This document shows, piece after piece, positions 60,491 through 64,000 of a stretch of DNA of 64,000 nt. Below the pieces are notes generated by a model. That model was not told the origin of the DNA, ran no database searches, and saw only the letters and a program-made list of their open reading frames with translations. Origin of the DNA: Cordia subcordata. Its lineage: Eukaryota > Streptophyta > Magnoliopsida > Boraginales > Cordiaceae. Location: the NCBI GenBank assembly GCA_028554755.1, contig JAPTOF010000006.1, forward strand, positions 15,871,001-15,935,000. Direction: 5' to 3'. Positions within the stretch are counted from its first letter, which is position 1, and every line of letters starts with the position of its first letter. The translations under genes and the position numbers were made by a program.

Positions 60491-62214
60491 CTGAGATCAA
60501 ACAGTTAATATGCGTAACTAATTTTTTATAATAATTTTCTAGCAAATAAACCATATTCTTGTTCCTAGACAGTTGTACAATTTTGCTAATAAGTTACAAA
60601 CATATATATTAATCTTCTAATCAAATAATTTCCTAGTACATTTTAAGAAAATCTTAAGAAAATTCCTTAGGAATTATTTTTCAATAAATTAAATTAATTT
60701 TCTATTGAATTATATTACGTTTCTAACTAACTAAACATAGTTCTCGTTCCTAATAAACGACACCATATTCCTAATAACTTTTTCTAAAAGCACTTTTTCT
60801 AATATCTTTCTAAATTTTCTAAATACTATAAATCTCGGCTCTATGAAATTTCTAAAATTCATAACTTTTTCTAAAATCTTTCTAACTTTTCTAAATACTA
60901 TAAATCTTGACTCTATGAAATTTCTAAAATTAACAACTTTTTCTAAAATCTTTCTAAATTTTCATGATTTTTTCTAAAATTTTTCTAAATTTTCTAAGTA
61001 CTATAAATCTCGGCTCTATGAAATTTTTAAAATTAAAACCTTTTTCTAAAATCTTTCTAAATTTTCTAAATACTATAAATCTCGGCTCTATGAAATTTCT
61101 AAAATTAAAACCTTTTCTAAAATCTTTCTAAATTTTCTAAATACTATAAATCTCGGCTCTATGAAATTTCTAAAATTCATAACTTTTTTTAAAATCTTTC
61201 TAACTTTTCTAAATACTATAAATCCCGGCTCTATGAAATTTCTAAAATTAAAACCTTTTTCTAAAATCTTTCTAAATTTTCATGACTTTTTCTAAAATCT
61301 TTCTAAATTTTCTAAGTACTATAAATCTCGACTCTATGAAATTTCTAAAATTCATAACTTTTTCTAAAATCTTTCTAACTTTTCTAAATACTATAAATCC
61401 CGGCTCTATGAAATTTTTAAAATTAAAACCTTTTTCTAAAATCTTTCTAAATTTTCTAAATACTATAAATCTCGGCTCTATGAAATTTCTAAAATTAAAA
61501 CCTTTTTCTAAAATCTTTCTAAATTTTCATGACATTTTCTAAAATCTTTCTAAATTTTCTAAATACTATAAATCTCGGCTCTATGAAATTTCTAAAATTC
61601 ATAACTTTTTCTAAAATCTTTCTAACTTTTCTAAATACTATAAATCCCGGCTCTATGAAATTTCTAAAATTAAAACCTTTTTCTAAAATCTTTCTAAATT
61701 TTCATGACTTTTTCTAAAATCTTTCTAAATTTTCTAAATACTATAAATCTCGGCTCTATGAAATTTCTAAAATTCATAACTTCTTCTAAAATCTTTCTAA
61801 ATTTTCTAAATACTATAAATCTTGGTTTATGAGATTTCTAAAATTCGGAATCAACTTCTAAAATCTTTCTACATTTTTTAAATACTATAAATCTCTACCA
61901 AACGAAAAGGTCATACATTACAAAATTACGATAAATATCCTATTCATATGCATGTAAAAAAAATACATACATATGTATGTAAAATAAACACACACCCGCA
62001 TATATGCAACTAAAATAAATACATATATATAACACACATAATAATACATATCAAGATTGTAGACGTTTTAATATCACATGTACATATACTATATACATAC
62101 ATACATGCTATATACATTACATATATACATACATACGATGCATATTAACAACATATATATACATATAAAATTCAATATATAACAAATAAATAGGCCAGAA
62201 TGTAGAAAACTTAC
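60491..62214 (-). other. Predicted 5'UTR intron of the PMD gene
   Basis: On the minus strand a donor ACTT|GTAAGT sits at 62214 and an acceptor TCTCAG at 60491, ten bases before the PMD ATG. The TATA-like box is at about 62371-62379, so the first, non-coding exon would run from about 62345 to 62215. The intron is 1724 bp and mostly the 72-bp tandem array plus a (CATA)n-rich stretch at 61930-62180. Splicing is inferred from motifs only. Confidence 0.5.
60790..61905. repeat. 72-bp tandem repeat array, about 14 copies
   Basis: The unit reads taaatactataaatctcggc + tctatgaaatttctaaaatt + aaaacc/cataac + tttttctaaaatctttctaa + (a/c)ttttc. ctataaatc recurs 14 times between about 60828 and 61885. 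Some units carry an extra ~31-bp half (atgactttttctaaaatc...), giving 72- and ~103-bp steps. Neighbouring units are nearly identical, so expansion is recent. Confidence 0.92.
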
Positions 62215-62329
62215 AAGTAAATGCACTTTCCTACGCGTGGAGCAAACTTTTTTGTAAAAAAAAAAGGACCAAAATATATATTTTTTTGCACAATACCAAA
62301 GCTGGGAAGGGTGAAGGGTGGGGTAAGCT

Positions 62330-62380
62330 CGGGTGTGGGGAAGAATGGGGAGGGGGAGGGGGAGGGGGTATTTATAGCCA
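62330..62380 (-). promoter_or_regulatory. Putative PMD core promoter: TATA box beside a G-rich (G4-capable) tract
   Basis: On the minus strand CTATAAATA (about 62371-62379) lies just inside the right palindrome array. The plus strand has GGGG runs (gggg, ggggg, ggggg, ggggg) at 62347-62369, able to form a G-quadruplex. Transcription start would be near 62345. Confidence 0.5.
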
Positions 62381-62387
62381 AAATAAA

Positions 62388-62540
62388 CGGTAAGTCGCCT
62401 ACCGTTCGGTAGGCGACTTACCGAAAATCATAATGGCCCAACCGTTTTTTTTTTTTTTTTTTATTTTAACGCATCCTAGTAAAACAGTAAACAGTAAGTC
62501 ACCTACCATTTTTGTGCTTATTTCGATAGGTGACTTACCG
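62388..62540. promoter_or_regulatory. Right array of 4 copies of the 17-bp near-palindrome
   Basis: Copies at 62388-62404, 62407-62423, 62492-62508 and 62524-62540, of the same family as 54651-54926. The first two form an inverted pair two bases apart, as do left copies 1 and 2. The PMD TATA-like box lies about 10 bp beyond. Confidence 0.85.
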
Positions 62541-62603
62541 AAAGTATTTAAATTCTCAACGATTTTTTTAAAATTTTTTTATTCCCAAAATTAGTGGAAA
62601 CGG

Positions 62604-62693
62604 TTATCGAAGAGGGTATTTTTGTAAATGATTTTAAAACTAGAGAATTTTTACAATAATTTAAAAAAAAAAGGATAAAATTAAAAATTTTCC
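62604..62693 (-). repeat. Right terminal inverted repeat of the MULE
   Basis: Inverse of the left repeat: ttatcgaagaggg ... aaaaattttcc; ends directly before the TSD. Confidence 0.9.
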
Positions 62694-63186
62694 TCCAAAT
62701 GCAATGTCATGTTACAGTCGACCAAGTGTCCCATGTCTGTTGTTCTGGACTTTTCGAGTGAGAAAAACATCCATAAACCACACACTACTAGAACTTTCGC
62801 TCTTGCCCCTTTTTAGTCCCCACAACATTCTACTCCCATTTGGTTTGCTTCCTACTGATCCAACACTCTGCCCATTATCATAGTTGCCCACCTCTGTTGA
62901 AGACATCATTAAGGTATATAGTCTAATTATCACTTTTAGGCTTTTTCACACATTTTAAATTGATTCAACAAATTCTTGGCTACAACATCTTGGTTTGTGT
63001 TTTTCTTGTTTTTCTTCCTTTTTCTTTCTTTCAACCCCCAATCCCGACTCAACCCGGCTCCAGGAATTCGAATTCAGGACATTACTCGTGGGGAGAAATA
63101 GTCTGGACTGCTAGAGCTACCCTCTGATCCCTGTCTTTTGTTGTTTTTTTTGGTTTGGCAGATTTGGTGAAGTTATTGCAAGGAAA
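62694..63186 (+). promoter_or_regulatory. HSP20 promoter and 5'UTR region
   Basis: A heat-shock-element-like run TTCtgGACttTTC (62743-62755; three alternating pentamers, one mismatch) and GAActTTC (62791-62798) fit heat-shock factor binding sites. A TATA-like gtatatagt lies at about 62912. The MULE TSD starts the region. A SINE occupies part of the presumed 5'UTR. Confidence 0.6.
62990..63140 (-). mobile_element. tRNA-derived SINE in the HSP20 leader
   Basis: On the minus strand: ggatcagagggTAGCTCTAGCAGT (A-box-like), then cccacgag and a B-box-like GAATTCGAATTCC, then a GA-rich tail (gaaagaaagaaaaagg). No clear TSD found; limits approximate. Confidence 0.55.
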
Positions 63187-63387
63187 ATGAACTCGTTAGC
63201 GGATGTGATGAGTCAGCTGCTTAATTTTCCGGAGACCATCGAGAAATTCGTGGTGCCGACGAGGGGTGAGGAGACCAGGAGAGAGAACAGAGGAAGGGTG
63301 GGTAGCATTCCAGTGGACATTCTTGATACACCAAAACAGTATGTTTTCTACATGGACGTGCCTGGCCTGTCCAAGTCTGACATTCAG
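63187..63387 (+). CDS. Class III small heat-shock protein (HSP20), exon 1 of a gene cut by the window edge
   Basis: ATP-independent chaperone that holds unfolding proteins; class III members are reported as nuclear (family knowledge). The 67 codons match the class III N-terminus: MNSLADVMSQLLNFPETIEKFVVP, then SIPVDILDTPKQYVFYMDVPGLSKSDIQ, the start of the alpha-crystallin domain. The exon ends exactly after Q with a GT donor at 63388, the place where class III HSP20 genes have their intron. The start is the first ATG of the frame and follows the TATA-like site by ~270 bp. The rest of the alpha-crystallin domain and the C-terminal IxI motif lie beyond the window. No damage seen in this exon. 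Confidence 0.85.
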
Positions 63388-64000
63388 GTACTACTTTGTT
63401 CAAATCCAACGTTAATCTAATCCGAGCGTTGAGCTTTTTTTTTTTTTGGTGTATCCTTGTTTCTTCACATAGAGCTAGCTATTCTAAGTGATCATCTCTG
63501 AACTCAAGCTTTCAACTTTCTTTTTACTTTGTCAAAGTCGCATAAAGTCTCGTGTGTGTTTCAGAATTCACTAATATAACACAATATTGCATAATTACTC
63601 TACAATCTTTATAACATGGAAGTATCAGCAACATTTTCTAAATAATATTTTTTTAAGTATAATAGGTGTTGTTAATTTTTTTAAAACTATAGGAAACTTT
63701 TTGTACTTCGACTAAGTAAAAACATTTTTTACTCTTAAGAAAAATTCGAAGTAGCCCGAATTTTAGCCTGCTAAAATTAGATTTTAGATCCGCCCCTTTG
63801 GAAAATTTGGATGCAATTTTACTTTGCATTTTTGCTTGATTGGAGTCTCAACGCAGTTTTATCTTATCAGAGTTACGGTAAATTTGGTCTGGGAAGGCAC
63901 AAACACCAAATGCAAGTTAATGGTATTTTTGCCTGTTTGGACTCTCGAAGACAAAACAGTTTTCTCGTTGTTTTGCTAGTGTGTTTTTTCACCGAAGTCC
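63388..64000 (+). other. Intron of the HSP20 gene (incomplete)
   Basis: Starts GTACTA after CAG. AT-rich, with no coding signal to the window's end; the acceptor is not seen, so the intron is at least 613 bp. Confidence 0.7.

Larger units (their letters stand above)
54566..62693. mobile_element. Mutator-like element (MULE) carrying transposase and a plant-mobile-domain gene, 8128 bp
   Basis: Terminal inverted repeats of about 90 bp begin GGAAAATTTTTA on both sides. A perfect 9-bp TSD, tccaaatgc, lies at 54557-54565 and 62694-62702. A MURA-type transposase gene runs + from the left end and a PMD gene runs - from the right end; they converge with ~310 bp between their stops. Both ends carry arrays of a 17-bp near-palindrome inside the terminal repeats. 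Intact ends and TSD mean a fairly recent insertion, yet both genes carry nonsense codons. Confidence 0.93.

Noticed and set aside
61282..61717. Repetitive protein (MTFSKIFLNFLNTINLGSMKFLK...) from the plus strand
   Set aside because: A read-through of the 72-bp tandem array in a chance open frame; it lies in the predicted PMD intron, antisense to the gene.
54566..62693. A CRISPR-like reading of the regularly spaced 17-bp palindromes
   Set aside because: Eukaryotic MULE context, irregular spacing, palindromic diverged units and presence at both transposon ends; not an array with spacers.

Overview
This window is plant nuclear DNA, most likely from a eudicot. It is AT-rich and dominated by transposable elements. 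The only two clear host genes are a one-exon SAUR auxin-response gene (51665-51994, +) and the first exon of a class III small heat-shock protein gene (63187-63387, +), whose intron runs off the right edge. Most open frames belong to mobile elements. I placed element ends by matching terminal repeats to target-site duplications (TSDs).

Layout, left to right: a decayed Ty1/copia pol tail and LTR (1 to ~2900, +); a Mutator-type MITE (4354-5086, 9-bp TSD); a Tourist-like MITE (7431-8134) touching a 4.7-kb PIF/Harbinger element (8138-12882) that has both the DDE transposase and the Myb/SANT-like protein; a gag-protease-only copia element (13629-17213); a full-length Sirevirus-like copia element on the minus strand with an extra ORF after pol (19045-28877); a tRNA-derived SINE with a 14-bp TSD (29386-29645); a short-LTR copia element (30960-35675); an alternating ~90-bp minisatellite (36435-36925); an Athila/Tat-like Gypsy element reduced to gag-protease (38655-46536, TSD cctag); a small coding-free LTR element with an internal fold-back (48343-50346, TSD ataat); the SAUR gene; an AT-rich MITE (53548-54436); an 8.1-kb Mutator-like element (54566-62693, perfect 9-bp TSD); and the HSP20 gene.

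The most interesting unit is the 8.1-kb Mutator-like element. It carries a MURA-type transposase gene (+) and a four-exon plant-mobile-domain (PMD) gene (-) that converge. Each appears to start from its own terminal end. Both ends hold an array of a 17-bp near-palindrome (8 copies left, 4 right) directly outside a TATA-like box. The PMD gene seems to have a 1.7-kb 5'UTR intron filled by a 72-bp tandem repeat. Both genes keep their frames but have nonsense codons of the C-to-T/G-to-A type, as expected of methylated, silenced DNA. The element ends about 50 bp from a heat-shock-element-like site of the HSP20 promoter, so it may have changed that gene's regulation.

I saw no tRNA gene (only tRNA-derived SINEs), rRNA, CRISPR or bacterial features. 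Boundaries, splice sites and families were read by eye; no database or alignment program was used.
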